Source of the DNA: an uncultured Desulfotomaculum sp.
Lineage (GTDB): Bacteria; Bacillota; Desulfotomaculia; Desulfotomaculales; Desulfotomaculaceae
Direction of reading: 5' to 3'
Length of the DNA: 40,009 nucleotides
Assembly (NCBI GenBank): GCA_946411205.1
Contig: CAMKDG010000017.1
Coordinates: forward strand, 1 to 40,009
Part shown: positions 15,815-24,705 of the stretch, piece after piece
Position numbering within the stretch: the stretch's first letter is position 1
Layout: each line of letters begins with the position of its first letter
Notes under the pieces: model-generated
The model's database searches: none
What the model saw: the letters and a program-made list of their open reading frames with translations, nothing else
What the model was told of the DNA's origin: nothing
Translations under genes and position numbers: made by a program

Positions 15815-17563
15815 TTATCCTTTTGCAGGAATGCCCAGTTGACGAAGTTTATAATAGAGGGTGCTTCTGGGGATTCCCAAAACCCTGGCTGCTTCGGAGC
15901 GATTGCCTCTCACCTGCTGTAGGGTTTTTAGGATCAATTGTTTTTCAGCCTCAACAGCTACATTCATTAATTTTCCCTGAGTCATCGGGCTGGTGACCAC
16001 TGAAATATAGGTATTTCGTCGTAAATTTTCCGGTAAGGATTGTTCGTCGATGGTTTCTCCTTCAGTGAGTACCACCAATCTCTCCACAGCATTTTTCAGT
16101 TCCCTCACATTCCCCGGCCAAGAATAATCCAAGAAAGAAGTCATTACCGCAGGTTCTAATTTATTGATGGACTTATCATATTTAGGACTGAACTCTTGCA
16201 GAAACAGGTGTACCAATTCGGGAATATCCTCTCTGCGATCTCGTAAGGGAGGTATTTCTAAGGAAACAACATTTAATCGATAGTATAGATCCTCTCTGAA
16301 CTGACCTCGGCTGATCATCGTCTCTAAATCACGGTGAGTAGCTGCCAAAACCCTTACATTTACTTGGACCGGCTGGGACCCCCCTACCCGGTAGTAGGTG
16401 CCTTCCTGCAGCACTCTAAGCAACTTAACCTGCATTTCCACCGGCATCTCGCCTATTTCATCCAGAAACAAGGTGCCGCCGTTGGCCAGTTCAAACATAC
16501 CTGGCTTACCTTTGCGGTCCGCCCCGGTGAAGGCACCACCTTCATAACCAAACAATTCACTTTCAAAAAGGTTTGCTGGTATGGCGCCACAATTGACTAC
16601 AATAAACGGAAACAGGTGACGGTGACTATTTTGGTGGATAGCCCGGGCCAAAAGTTCTTTGCCCGTGCCACTTTCACCCCTTAACAGAATTGTTGCATCG
16701 GTAACACTTACTTTTTTACCAAAGGAAATTAAGTTTCGAATAGCTTGACTCCTGCCAATCAACTTGCGAAAGGCATCGTCTTGGCCAGACATTTTCTTTA
16801 TTTCCTGTTCCAGCAACTTCACTTGGGAACTGGCGCGGGTCAATTCCTGATTGAGTTGCACCACCTCGGTAATATCCTTTTCCACCGACAAGCCGCCCAG
16901 TACCTCTTCCCCATCCATTACCGGAGCCGAATTAATAAGCACATGGGTACCTTCACAGGGTTGGTGATAGTGACCCTTCAATTCCTTCTTTTCGTGCATG
17001 CAATTACTGACTCTGAGATTGGAGAAGAAATCTTCAATCCGGTGGGTCAGAATAGAATCAGCATTTACACCATATAGTTCTTCTGCCTTGGGATTCCACA
17101 TGACTACACGGTGTAATCTATCAATCCCACAGACACTTTCATTTACCTGATTTAAAACGCTGTCTAAATAGGCACGCATCTTGATTAGTTCATCATGGAT
17201 TGCACCGGCCACTGCCAGTGGTTCCAGCATAGCAAGAAACTGCCCCGCAGCATTGGTTATTATCGGTACATCTGTTGGTTGTTTTAGCCACTTGCTCATT
17301 AGTTCCTCAGAAGATAGTTGCTCTGGAATAAAAATAGCCTTTCTCCAAGCAAGGGAACCTAACGTTTCACTTTCCAAAGAATATGATATATCCGATGGTA
17401 AAACAACCATGTAATGATTGTTAACGCATAATAACAATCCACCCAGCAAACCTGACTGCAGTAATACCTGACCCTCTTTCACTAAAGTGGCAACGTCCAC
17501 TTCCTGTACAGGCAGACTGCGCAATTCACAGGCCTTTGAGTGGAATAAATGATACCTCCTCAT
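15815..17563 (-). CDS. Second sigma-54-dependent transcriptional activator (PAS, AAA+, Fis HTH)
   Basis: This 582-aa protein is a clear paralogue of the activator at 9272. The first ~125 residues are weakly similar to the CBS region of the paralogue but eroded. The PAS domain (about 128-240) includes [15 protein letters not shown]. The AAA+ domain has [34 protein letters not shown] and [20 protein letters not shown]. The Fis-type HTH is [24 protein letters not shown]. The start codon is uncertain: AUG 17563 has only GGATGTGATGGGG upstream, and an AGGAGG lies just inside the frame with no well-placed start after it. It sits between two liv operons and may control either. No matching -24/-12 promoter was found beside them. 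Confidence 0.88.
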   Translation of the reverse strand: MRRYHLFHSKACELRSLPVQEVDVATLVKEGQVLLQSGLLGGLLLCVNNHYMVVLPSDISYSLESETLGSLAWRKAIFIPEQLSSEELMSKWLKQPTDVPIITNAAGQFLAMLEPLAVAGAIHDELIKMRAYLDSVLNQVNESVCGIDRLHRVVMWNPKAEELYGVNADSILTHRIEDFFSNLRVSNCMHEKKELKGHYHQPCEGTHVLINSAPVMDGEEVLGGLSVEKDITEVVQLNQELTRASSQVKLLEQEIKKMSGQDDAFRKLIGRSQAIRNLISFGKKVSVTDATILLRGESGTGKELLARAIHQNSHRHLFPFIVVNCGAIPANLFESELFGYEGGAFTGADRKGKPGMFELANGGTLFLDEIGEMPVEMQVKLLRVLQEGTYYRVGGSQPVQVNVRVLAATHRDLETMISRGQFREDLYYRLNVVSLEIPPLRDRREDIPELVHLFLQEFSPKYDKSINKLEPAVMTSFLDYSWPGNVRELKNAVERLVVLTEGETIDEQSLPENLRRNTYISVVTSPMTQGKLMNVAVEAEKQLILKTLQQVRGNRSEAARVLGIPRSTLYYKLRQLGIPAKG

Positions 17564-17722
17564 ACCCCATCACATCCAGGTTTTTATTCATTATCTTTAA
17601 TAAATTTAAATTCCACAAATTCTATTAAAATTCCTGCATATTTTTGAATGTTTTAATAAATCAGGCCATCCTCTTGTGCAACTAATTGACATAGAAATGG
17701 CATCTACATGACGTTTATGAAT

Positions 17723-18427
17723 CTAGCCACCTAAATATGCCTTTTTCACCTCAGAAGAATTGAGCAGATTTTCCGCATCCCCGGCCAGTACAATGCGTCC
17801 TGTTTCCACTACATATCCCCTATGAGCAATGGATAAAGCCATTTTAGCATTTTGTTCCACCAGTAGGATAGTAGTTCCTTGTTGGTTAAGCTCTTTAATA
17901 ATAGAGAAGATATCCTTTACCAGGATGGGCGACAACCCCATGGAGGGTTCATCCAGTAGCAGCAATCTAGGCTTTGACATTAGGGCTCTACCCATGGCTA
18001 ACATTTGTTGTTCGCCACCAGATAAACTGCCTGCTAATTGATTTTTCCGTTCCTTAAGTCTGGGAAACCGCTCATACACCTTTTCTATCTCTACTGCCAC
18101 TTCTTTTTTATTTTTGTTTAAGAAAGCACCCAGTTCAAGATTCTCGTATATCGGCATGTTGGCAAAAATTCTGCGACCTTCTGGAACCTGAGTTAAACCC
18201 CTTTTCACCAACTCTTGGGTAGCCACGCCGGTAATTTCTTTGCCTTCGAAACGGATCTGTCCACTTTTTGCTTTAATCAAGCCACAGATTGTATTGAGAA
18301 TGGTGGTTTTACCCGCCCCGTTGGCACCAATCAGCGTTACTATTTCACCCTGGGAGACCTCCAGGGAAATACCTTTAATAGCGTAAATTGCTCCATAATA
18401 AACATGAATACCTTCCACTTTTAGCAT
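17723..18427 (-). CDS. livF: Branched-chain amino-acid-type ABC transporter ATP-binding protein LivF (set 2)
   Basis: This 234-aa ABC ATPase has Walker A GANGAGKTT, signature LSGGEQQMLAMGRALM, Walker B LLLDEPSMGLSP and LLVEQNAKMA. It is highly similar to the 11153 copy. The start overlaps the livG stop as TAATG and GAGGAGG lies upstream. About 160 bases separate its stop from the activator gene at 17563. No terminator was seen there. Confidence 0.9.
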   Translation of the reverse strand: MLKVEGIHVYYGAIYAIKGISLEVSQGEIVTLIGANGAGKTTILNTICGLIKAKSGQIRFEGKEITGVATQELVKRGLTQVPEGRRIFANMPIYENLELGAFLNKNKKEVAVEIEKVYERFPRLKERKNQLAGSLSGGEQQMLAMGRALMSKPRLLLLDEPSMGLSPILVKDIFSIIKELNQQGTTILLVEQNAKMALSIAHRGYVVETGRIVLAGDAENLLNSSEVKKAYLGG

Positions 18428-19194
18428 TAGGAAGCCTCCTCTCCCAGATAGGCTTCAATCACCCGACGATTATTCTTGATTTCTTCCGGTGTGCCCTGGG
18501 CAATGATCTGACCGTAATCTAAAACGTAGATTTTTTCGCAAACCCCCATCACTAGTGACATATCATGCTCAATCAACAGGATTGTTAGGTCAAATTGATC
18601 ACGAATCCAGTGAATCATTTCCATTAATTCGTGAGTTTCCTGAGGATTCATACCTGCTGCCGGTTCATCTAGTAACAGGAGACGAGGCTGCGTAGCCATA
18701 GCCCTGGCAATTTCCAGCCTTCGCTGTTCACCATAGGGAAGGTTATTGGCTAACTCCTCCCACTTGTGCTCAAGTTTAAATATCTTTAACAAGTCCATCG
18801 ATTTTTCATACATCTCTTTTTCACCACTATAAAAACCTGGTAGGCGACAAATGGCTCCCCAAAGTCCGTATTTGGCATGGCTATGGTACGCTATTTTTAA
18901 ATTATCGATTACCGACAAGTCTGCAAACAAACGAATATTTTGGAAGGTTCTGGCGACCCCACAATGATTAATTTGATAAGGTTTTAACCCTAGCAAACTT
19001 TTACCATCTAATTTTATATCCCCTTCAGTGGGGAGATACACGCCTGTTAGCATATTAAATGCGGTTGTTTTGCCTGCTCCGTTAGGACCAATTAACCCGG
19101 CCAAATCATTTTTGTTTAGTTCCAGGTTTAAATTGCTGACGGCCCGAAGACCTCCGAAAGATATGGATAGATCATTGACCGATAGCAGTGCCAT
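18427..19194 (-). CDS. livG: Branched-chain amino-acid-type ABC transporter ATP-binding protein LivG (set 2)
   Basis: This 255-aa ABC ATPase has GPNGAGKTT, signature LPYGEQRRLEIARAMA, LLLLDEPAAGMNPQE and LIEHDMSLVMG. It overlaps livM by 23 bases and has AAGGAGG upstream. The middle helical region differs from the set 1 copy, so the duplication is not recent. Confidence 0.9.
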   Translation of the reverse strand: MALLSVNDLSISFGGLRAVSNLNLELNKNDLAGLIGPNGAGKTTAFNMLTGVYLPTEGDIKLDGKSLLGLKPYQINHCGVARTFQNIRLFADLSVIDNLKIAYHSHAKYGLWGAICRLPGFYSGEKEMYEKSMDLLKIFKLEHKWEELANNLPYGEQRRLEIARAMATQPRLLLLDEPAAGMNPQETHELMEMIHWIRDQFDLTILLIEHDMSLVMGVCEKIYVLDYGQIIAQGTPEEIKNNRRVIEAYLGEEAS

Positions 19195-20146
19195 GTTGTT
19201 TTCCCTCCTTATCTTTCGTCTTACGTCTAAACATTTTCAGACTAAACTCTTTGGTGCCCATCAAACCTTGAGGCCTAAACAACATGACAATTACCAGTAA
19301 TAATGCATAGATTACCAAACGTAAAGCTGCTAATTTCTGCAAAGCGGCTGATAGTATGGTTAAACTAACGGCAGCAATAATGGAGCCGGTAATACTGCCC
19401 TGCCCACCCAATACAACCATGACCAAAATATCAAAGGACTTCAAAAAGTTAAAGGTACCCGGTTGAATGGTATAAAAATAGTGTGCATGTAAACCACCGG
19501 CCAGACCGGCAAAGAGAGATCCGATGGAGAAAGCCATTACCTTATACTTGGTGGTATTAATGCCCATAGCCTCGGCGGCAATTTCGTTTTCTCTAATAGA
19601 TATGGTTGCTCTACCGTGGGTAGAGTTGACAAAGTTGGCAATAACAATAACAGTGAGTACAGTTAACCAGAAGACCAAGGTCCAGTTGGTTAATTTGGGT
19701 ATGCCGGAAAGGCCATAGGCACCTCCGATATAATCAATGTTAACAATAACACCACGAATAATTTCGCCAAAACCAAGGGTAGCTATGGCCAAATAGTCAC
19801 CTCGCAGGCGCAGGGTGGGTAAGCCTACTAAAATACCAAAAATGCCGGCCAAGAATGCCCCAAACAAAAGTGCCAACCCAAAGGGCAACTGGGTTTTTAG
19901 GGTAATTATGGCCGCACCGTAGGCACCCACAGCCATAAAGCCAGCGTGACCGAGAGAAAACTGTCCATTAAAACCGTTAATTAAGTTCAGGCTGACAGCT
20001 AGAATAATGTTAATACCAATGAGAATCAGGTTTAACTCGTAGTAGGGGTTAATAATACCAAAGCCCACCATTGCTTGAACAGAGGCCCAGAAGATGATAA
20101 GAACCGCCAGAATTGCAATTTGTTTTCCGATCTTACGCTGAAACAT
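19172..20146 (-). CDS. livM: Branched-chain amino-acid-type ABC transporter permease LivM (set 2)
   Basis: This 324-aa membrane permease has an extra N-terminal segment (IAILAVLIIFWASVQAMVGF) compared with the 299-aa set 1 protein, giving about nine membrane segments. Landmarks are LNLINGFNGQFSLGHAGFMAVGAYG, LRLRGDYLAIATLGFGEIIRG and VLGGQGSITGSIIAA. The C terminus is strongly basic. AGGTGATGG precedes the AUG, ten bases after the livH stop codon. Confidence 0.9.
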   Translation of the reverse strand: MFQRKIGKQIAILAVLIIFWASVQAMVGFGIINPYYELNLILIGINIILAVSLNLINGFNGQFSLGHAGFMAVGAYGAAIITLKTQLPFGLALLFGAFLAGIFGILVGLPTLRLRGDYLAIATLGFGEIIRGVIVNIDYIGGAYGLSGIPKLTNWTLVFWLTVLTVIVIANFVNSTHGRATISIRENEIAAEAMGINTTKYKVMAFSIGSLFAGLAGGLHAHYFYTIQPGTFNFLKSFDILVMVVLGGQGSITGSIIAAVSLTILSAALQKLAALRLVIYALLLVIVMLFRPQGLMGTKEFSLKMFRRKTKDKEGKQHGTAIGQ

Positions 20147-20156
20147 TGACCATCAC

Positions 20157-21047
20157 CTACACTTTCTCCCGGACATTCTTACCAAACAAGCCGGCCGGTT
20201 TAACAATCAAAATGATGATAAGGATAATGAAAGCTACCGGGTCACGGTAAAGAGATTTACCATAACCACTGACCATGGCTTCCACAATTCCCAGCAAAAA
20301 GCCACCCGCCATAGCACCGGGAATAATGCCTATGCCACCCAGTACAGCAGCTACGAAAGCTTTTAAACCGGGCATAATCCCCATCAACGGATTAATGGCA
20401 TTGTAATATATACCTACCAATACACCGGCGGCTGCAGCCAAGGAGGAGCCAATGGCGAAGGTGAAGGAAATGGTGTTGTCAACGCTAATCCCCATTAATT
20501 GAGCAGCTTGTTTATCATGAGAAACTGCCCGCATAGCTTTACCGATCATTGTCTTATGGACGATATACTGTAGCAACAGCATTAAAGCAATCGTCACCAC
20601 GAGAATAATAACTTGTCGACTGCTGATAACTAAACCGCCAAAAAGGTTATACTGCACGTCAGAAAGTACCTGTGGGAAGGAACGAACTTCTGGCTTCACC
20701 AGTAACATCATACTGTATTCTAAAAATAAAGAAATACCAATGGCAGTAATTAAGGCTGCAATTCTCGGAGCATTACGCAATGGCTTGTAAGCCAGTTTTT
20801 CAATAACCACTCCCAGCACAGCACAAACAGCCATAGCCATCAGCAATGACGGCAGGAAAGGCCAACCCAAAATCGCAATAGCAAAGAAGCCCAAGTAGGC
20901 GCCCACCATGTAAATATCACCATGGGCAAAGTTGATTAGCTTAACAATCCCGTATACCATTGTATAGCCAAGGGCGATCAGTGCGTAGATACTCCCCAGC
21001 GAGATACCGTTAATTAGTTGTTGTATGAATTCTTCCAAGGAGGCCAC
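20157..21047 (-). CDS. livH: Branched-chain amino-acid-type ABC transporter permease LivH (set 2)
   Basis: This 296-aa membrane permease has LINGISLGSIYALIALGYTMVYG, INFAHGDIYMVGAYLG, IEKLAYKPLR and AVLGGIGIIPGAMAGG. The start is taken as GTG 21047 with GGGG just upstream. A TTG nine bases later is about equally placed, so the first residues are uncertain. A GC-rich hairpin lies between livK and this gene. Confidence 0.88.
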   Translation of the reverse strand: MASLEEFIQQLINGISLGSIYALIALGYTMVYGIVKLINFAHGDIYMVGAYLGFFAIAILGWPFLPSLLMAMAVCAVLGVVIEKLAYKPLRNAPRIAALITAIGISLFLEYSMMLLVKPEVRSFPQVLSDVQYNLFGGLVISSRQVIILVVTIALMLLLQYIVHKTMIGKAMRAVSHDKQAAQLMGISVDNTISFTFAIGSSLAAAAGVLVGIYYNAINPLMGIMPGLKAFVAAVLGGIGIIPGAMAGGFLLGIVEAMVSGYGKSLYRDPVAFIILIIILIVKPAGLFGKNVREKV

Positions 21048-21066
21048 CCCAATCAGTGTAAATAGT

Positions 21067-21088
21067 GTGAGGGGGAATCCCCCCTCAC
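21067..21088 (-). promoter_or_regulatory. Intra-operon hairpin between livK and livH (set 2)
   Basis: A 9-bp stem GTGAGGGGG/CCCCCTCAC with a 4-base loop lies in the 56-base gap after livK. No T-run follows. The position matches the hairpin at 14465 in the other operon, though the sequence is unrelated. It probably reduces readthrough or protects the livK message. Confidence 0.6.
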
Positions 21089-21103
21089 TTTAAATCCAGT
21101 TCG

Positions 21104-22294
21104 TTATTTAGGATTCACGTAAGTCTTATAGGTTTGCTTGCCGTCTTTCATTTCTAAGATAACAGCACCTTTAATGGGGTTATGGTTTTCATCAAAGGAG
21201 AGTTTACCAGTGACAGCCTGCACTTCTTTGGCGCTAATCAAGGCGTCTTTAATTTTTTCGGGTGTGCCATCTTCCGAACGTTTAACGGCATCTACCAGAA
21301 GAACAGCGGTATCATAACCAAGGGCAGCAAAAGTATCAGGAACTTGACCGAATTTAGCCTGGTATTTTTCTACAAAGGATTTAATCATGGGATCATCCTG
21401 CTGAGAGGAATAGTGGTTGGTGAAGAAGGTGTTATTTAAAGCTGCAGCACCGGCAATCTCGGGCAGTTTGGGAGAATCCCAACCATCACCACCAAGGATG
21501 GGAATGTTGATACCAATTTCACGACTCTGCTTGACGATTTTACCAACGGGCTCGTAGTAAGCAGGTACATAAATAACGTCTGGGTTTAGGCCCTTAATTT
21601 TCGTTAAGGTAGCTTTAAAATCTTGATCTTCAGGAACAAAGGCTTCTTTCGCTACGATTTGACCACCCTGCTTAATGAAAGATTCTTCAAAGAATTGAGC
21701 CAAGCCCTTAGCATAAGGAGACTGATTATCGACGTAAAGAACAGCCGTTTTAGCTTTTAGATCATTGGTAGCAAAGTTAGCCATCACAATACCTTGGAAG
21801 GGGTCGATGAAGCAAGTACGGAAGACATAGTCACGTACTTTTTTCGTATTAGGATCAACAGTAACGTCTAGAGCGGTTCCAGAAGGAGTGATAATCGGCA
21901 CCTTGTTGTCTGTGGCAACTTGCATATAACCCATTGTGTTACCGGAAGTTGCTGCGCCCATAATGGCCACTGCTTTGTCCTGGGTAATTAGACGAGTAGC
22001 AGCATTGGCAGCCTCGGTGGCGTCAGACTTGTTGTCCAACACTTCAAATTTAATTTGTTTACCAAGAACGCCTCCGGCAGCATTCACTTCATCAAAGTAT
22101 AATTGCGCACCATTTTTCATAGCAGTACCAAAGGTGGCCACAGCACCGCTTAATTCTAGGTTACCGCCAATAATGATTTCTTTGGCTTCAGCTGCTTTTT
22201 TCTCTTCGCCGCCACCGCCAGCGCCACAGCCAACTACTAGGGCAGCCAGCATTACCACTGCTGTTAACAGTGCATACAAACGAAACTTTTTCAT
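21104..22294 (-). CDS. livK: ABC transporter substrate-binding lipoprotein, LivK/Peripla_BP_6 type (set 2)
   Basis: This 396-aa binding protein has a lipoprotein signal peptide ending LVVGC (Cys23) and a Gly-rich tether. The type I binding fold follows: IIIGGNLELSGAVATFGTAMKNGAQLYFDEVNAAGG, FEVLDNKSDATEAANAATRLI and AIMGAATSGNTMGYM. The AUG at 22294 is used because GAGGAGG is too close to the in-frame AUG at 22300. The SGAVATFGTA and SGNTMG segments differ from the set 1 binding protein, which suggests a different ligand. Confidence 0.9.
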   Translation of the reverse strand: MKKFRLYALLTAVVMLAALVVGCGAGGGGEEKKAAEAKEIIIGGNLELSGAVATFGTAMKNGAQLYFDEVNAAGGVLGKQIKFEVLDNKSDATEAANAATRLITQDKAVAIMGAATSGNTMGYMQVATDNKVPIITPSGTALDVTVDPNTKKVRDYVFRTCFIDPFQGIVMANFATNDLKAKTAVLYVDNQSPYAKGLAQFFEESFIKQGGQIVAKEAFVPEDQDFKATLTKIKGLNPDVIYVPAYYEPVGKIVKQSREIGINIPILGGDGWDSPKLPEIAGAAALNNTFFTNHYSSQQDDPMIKSFVEKYQAKFGQVPDTFAALGYDTAVLLVDAVKRSEDGTPEKIKDALISAKEVQAVTGKLSFDENHNPIKGAVILEMKDGKQTYKTYVNPK

Positions 22295-22300
22295 AAACAT

Positions 22301-22552
22301 CCTCCTCTTAAATATAGGGTACCGAGTAAACTTCTGCCAACACCACTGTCAGTCCTTTGACCACCTCCTGATCGATTATTTAGTCAGACTTGATTAAAAA
22401 TTTCTACGAAAAGAATATTCCACGATCTCGAATAAATTCCTTCTAGATTGTTAAATAATTTTGTATTTTTTGTTAGTGTAAGATTGTTTAATATATTGAC
22501 GATATTTTTGTCGCAGAGAAAAAATATGCTAAAAATAACCTTTTTGTCCATA
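22301..22552. other. Intergenic region upstream of livK (set 2)
   Basis: No gene of normal size is seen. The DNA becomes AT-rich towards 22552. On the minus strand an orphan AGGAGGTG lies at 22362-22369, followed by a 12-codon GTG-initiated frame ending just before the livK ribosome site. No sigma-54 element was recognised. Confidence 0.5.
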
Positions 22553-22593
22553 GAAATAAAAAAACCTCGCTATCCATGATCCATGATAGCGAG
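22553..22593. terminator. Terminator after adk
   Basis: Stem CTCGCTATC (22566-22574) and GATAGCGAG (22585-22593) with a 10-base loop are followed on the minus strand by a run of T (complement of 22557-22564). T residues also follow on the plus strand, so it may work in both directions. Confidence 0.8.
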
Positions 22594-22607
22594 AGTTTTT
22601 ATTGAAT

Positions 22608-23319
<712 letters not shown>

Positions 23320-23364
23320 TATGAGTTTATGATAAATATAAAAAAGATACAAAAAATGTTTTGA

Positions 23365-23393
23365 TTGGAATACGTTTGCATAAGAGTTATAAT
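23365..23393 (+). promoter_or_regulatory. Sigma-A promoter for the plus-strand hypothetical gene
   Basis: TTGGAA (23365-23370) and a perfect TATAAT (23388-23393) are separated by 17 bases. Transcription would start near 23400, about 27 bases before the AUG. It is divergent from the adk promoter. Confidence 0.7.
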
Positions 23394-23426
23394 GTTGCTA
23401 AAAATGTCGAAAGGATTGTTTATTTT

Positions 23427-23660
23427 ATGAAAGTCGATGTAGACAAATTTGTTCAGGAACACCAAGAAGAAATTATTACCTTAGTAAACAATAGCCTAAA
23501 CCGGGCCGGCGATCTTGTAGCCAAGAAAGTGCAAGCCGGTGAAGTAGGGACAACCATACAGGATGTGCTGCCTATTATGCTTTATGAAATTTTGCTCACC
23601 AATACGGTAGCAACCTTGCGACTTGCTGCTGAGATGGTTAATGAGGCTAGCGAGGCCTAA
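23427..23660 (+). CDS. Small hypothetical protein (77 aa)
   Basis: This is the only convincing plus-strand gene in the window. The AUG at 23427 follows GAAAGGA. An upstream in-frame AUG at 23361 overlaps the promoter and is rejected. The product is a soluble, mostly helical 77-residue protein with no cysteines, no signal peptide and no membrane segment. It includes VNNSLNRAGDLVAKKVQAGE, then TTIQDVLPIMLYEILLTNTVATLRLAAEMV, an amphipathic-looking C-terminal half. I do not recognise the family. A good promoter and a downstream hairpin support it as a real single-gene unit between adk and the rpe cluster. Confidence 0.75.
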   Translation: MKVDVDKFVQEHQEEIITLVNNSLNRAGDLVAKKVQAGEVGTTIQDVLPIMLYEILLTNTVATLRLAAEMVNEASEA

Positions 23661-23730
23661 TAAGCTTTTGCTAGCAAACCTGCCTTCAACCGTCAGTTTT
23701 AGGTTTCAGTTTAGGAAGTTAGTAAAGAGT

Positions 23731-23775
23731 AAGCCATCAGTTGGACGTAAACCGTAACTGATGGCTTTGGGTTTT
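23731..23775 (+). terminator. Terminator hairpin after the plus-strand hypothetical gene
   Basis: A perfect 12-bp stem (23731-23742 with 23756-23767) with a 13-base loop is followed on the plus strand by TGGGTTTT. It lies between two converging genes and may also serve the minus-strand gene at 23785. Confidence 0.65.
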
Positions 23776-23784
23776 ACTGACGCC

Positions 23785-23898
23785 TTACTTCGCTTCTTCT
23801 TTTACGTAATCTTCTTTTGTCCCACCGCAGGCGCATTTTTGAGGACGGCAACGTCCTTCCTTAGTAGCACCGCATTTTTGACACTTCCAAACAGCCAT
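23785..23898 (-). CDS. 37-aa rubredoxin-like zinc-ribbon protein (RCKP type)
   Basis: A minus-strand frame from AUG 23898 to TAA 23785 encodes a 37-residue protein beginning MAVWKCQKCGATKEGRC. It ends with a Lys/Glu-rich tail. Two CxxC-like pairs are visible: C6/C9 (CQKC) and C22/C24 (KCACGG), with a further C17 in GRCRPQKC. This matches the very small rubredoxin-like zinc-ribbon proteins of anaerobic Firmicutes called RCKP type, here with RCRP in place of RCKP. AAAGGAGGTG lies 10 bases before the AUG, a strong ribosome site. Function is unknown; metal binding is inferred from the cysteines. Confidence 0.8.
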   Translation of the reverse strand: MAVWKCQKCGATKEGRCRPQKCACGGTKEDYVKEEAK

Positions 23899-24043
23899 GA
23901 GTCTGCACCTCCTTTGGTTAACAACTTTTGGGCAAAAGTTTGTTTCAACTCGTACATCTATTTTAGCAAATGGCCTTTAGCTATTGGCTTTTGGCCTTAA
24001 CGAATGACTAACGGCCACTGGCTATCTTTTAACTGACAGCTAT

Positions 24044-24703
24044 CTAAACCCCTTCTGCCGCTTTTCTTATCTCTAGTACCGCCTGAGCCGGATTGTCACT
24101 GCCAAAGATCGCACTGCCAGCCACCAGTACACTGGCCCCGGCTTTGGCTACCAAGGAAGCGGTTTGGGCATTAATACCCCCGTCCACCTGGATTTCTGTG
24201 GCTAGGCCTTTTTCTGCAATGATACGGGAGATTGTCTCAATCTTAGGCAACACTTCGGGGATAAATTTTTGACCCCCAAAACCTGGATTTACCGTCATTA
24301 ACAGCACCAAATCAAGCATGGGTAAAACATACTCAAGTAGCTGAACCGGGGTGTGGGGGTTTAGTGCCACCCCTGCTTTGGCTCCCTTTTCTTTGATCAG
24401 GGAAATGACTCTGTGCAGGTGGCTGCAGGTTTCCCCATGAACACAAACTAAATCTGCCCCTGCTTTGATAAAATCCGAGACATAACGATCCGGTTGCTCT
24501 ATCATCAAATGCACATCAAAAAACATCTTGCTGTGTGGTCTCAGTGCCTCAACGATTAAAGGACCAATGGTAATATTGGGTACAAAATGGCCATCCATAA
24601 CATCGATATGGAGGTATTCTGCGCCTGCCTTTTCCACCACCTGCACAGACTGAGCCAAGTTAGCAAAGTCAGCTGACAGAATGGAGGGAGCTATTTTCAC
24701 CAT
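24044..24703 (-). CDS. rpe: Ribulose-phosphate 3-epimerase
   Basis: This 219-aa TIM-barrel enzyme interconverts ribulose 5-phosphate and xylulose 5-phosphate. Family motifs are APSILSADFANL at the N terminus, HIDVMDGHFVPNITIGP with the metal and catalytic Asp, VHGETCSHLHR, LMTVNPGFGGQKFIP, and IQVDGGINAQTA followed by the phosphate-binding VLVAGSAIFG. It follows rsgA by two bases with GAGGAGA upstream of the AUG. The order prkC-rsgA-rpe is the usual Firmicute arrangement. It is the last gene of the long leftward cluster. Confidence 0.96.
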   Translation of the reverse strand: MVKIAPSILSADFANLAQSVQVVEKAGAEYLHIDVMDGHFVPNITIGPLIVEALRPHSKMFFDVHLMIEQPDRYVSDFIKAGADLVCVHGETCSHLHRVISLIKEKGAKAGVALNPHTPVQLLEYVLPMLDLVLLMTVNPGFGGQKFIPEVLPKIETISRIIAEKGLATEIQVDGGINAQTASLVAKAGASVLVAGSAIFGSDNPAQAVLEIRKAAEGV

Positions 24704-24705
24704 TC

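Noticed and set aside
17500-17563. AGGAGG just inside the activator 2 frame as evidence for a later start
   Set aside because: No in-frame AUG or GTG lies at a suitable distance after it (a TTG is codon 14 and a GTG codon 22), so the start at 17563 was kept with a note of doubt.
17676-17700. Possible -24/-12 promoter (TGTCA...TTGC on the minus strand) before activator 2
   Set aside because: The GG is replaced by GT and the spacing is one base short, which normally abolishes sigma-54 recognition.
22300-22345. Twelve-codon GTG-initiated leader frame before livK set 2
   Set aside because: It is too short to support, set 1 has no equivalent frame, and amino-acid content does not suggest attenuation clearly.
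23660-24044. spoVM or other small sporulation gene expected near rpe
   Set aside because: Both strands were read. Only the 37-aa cysteine-rich protein was found, and nothing resembling SpoVM.
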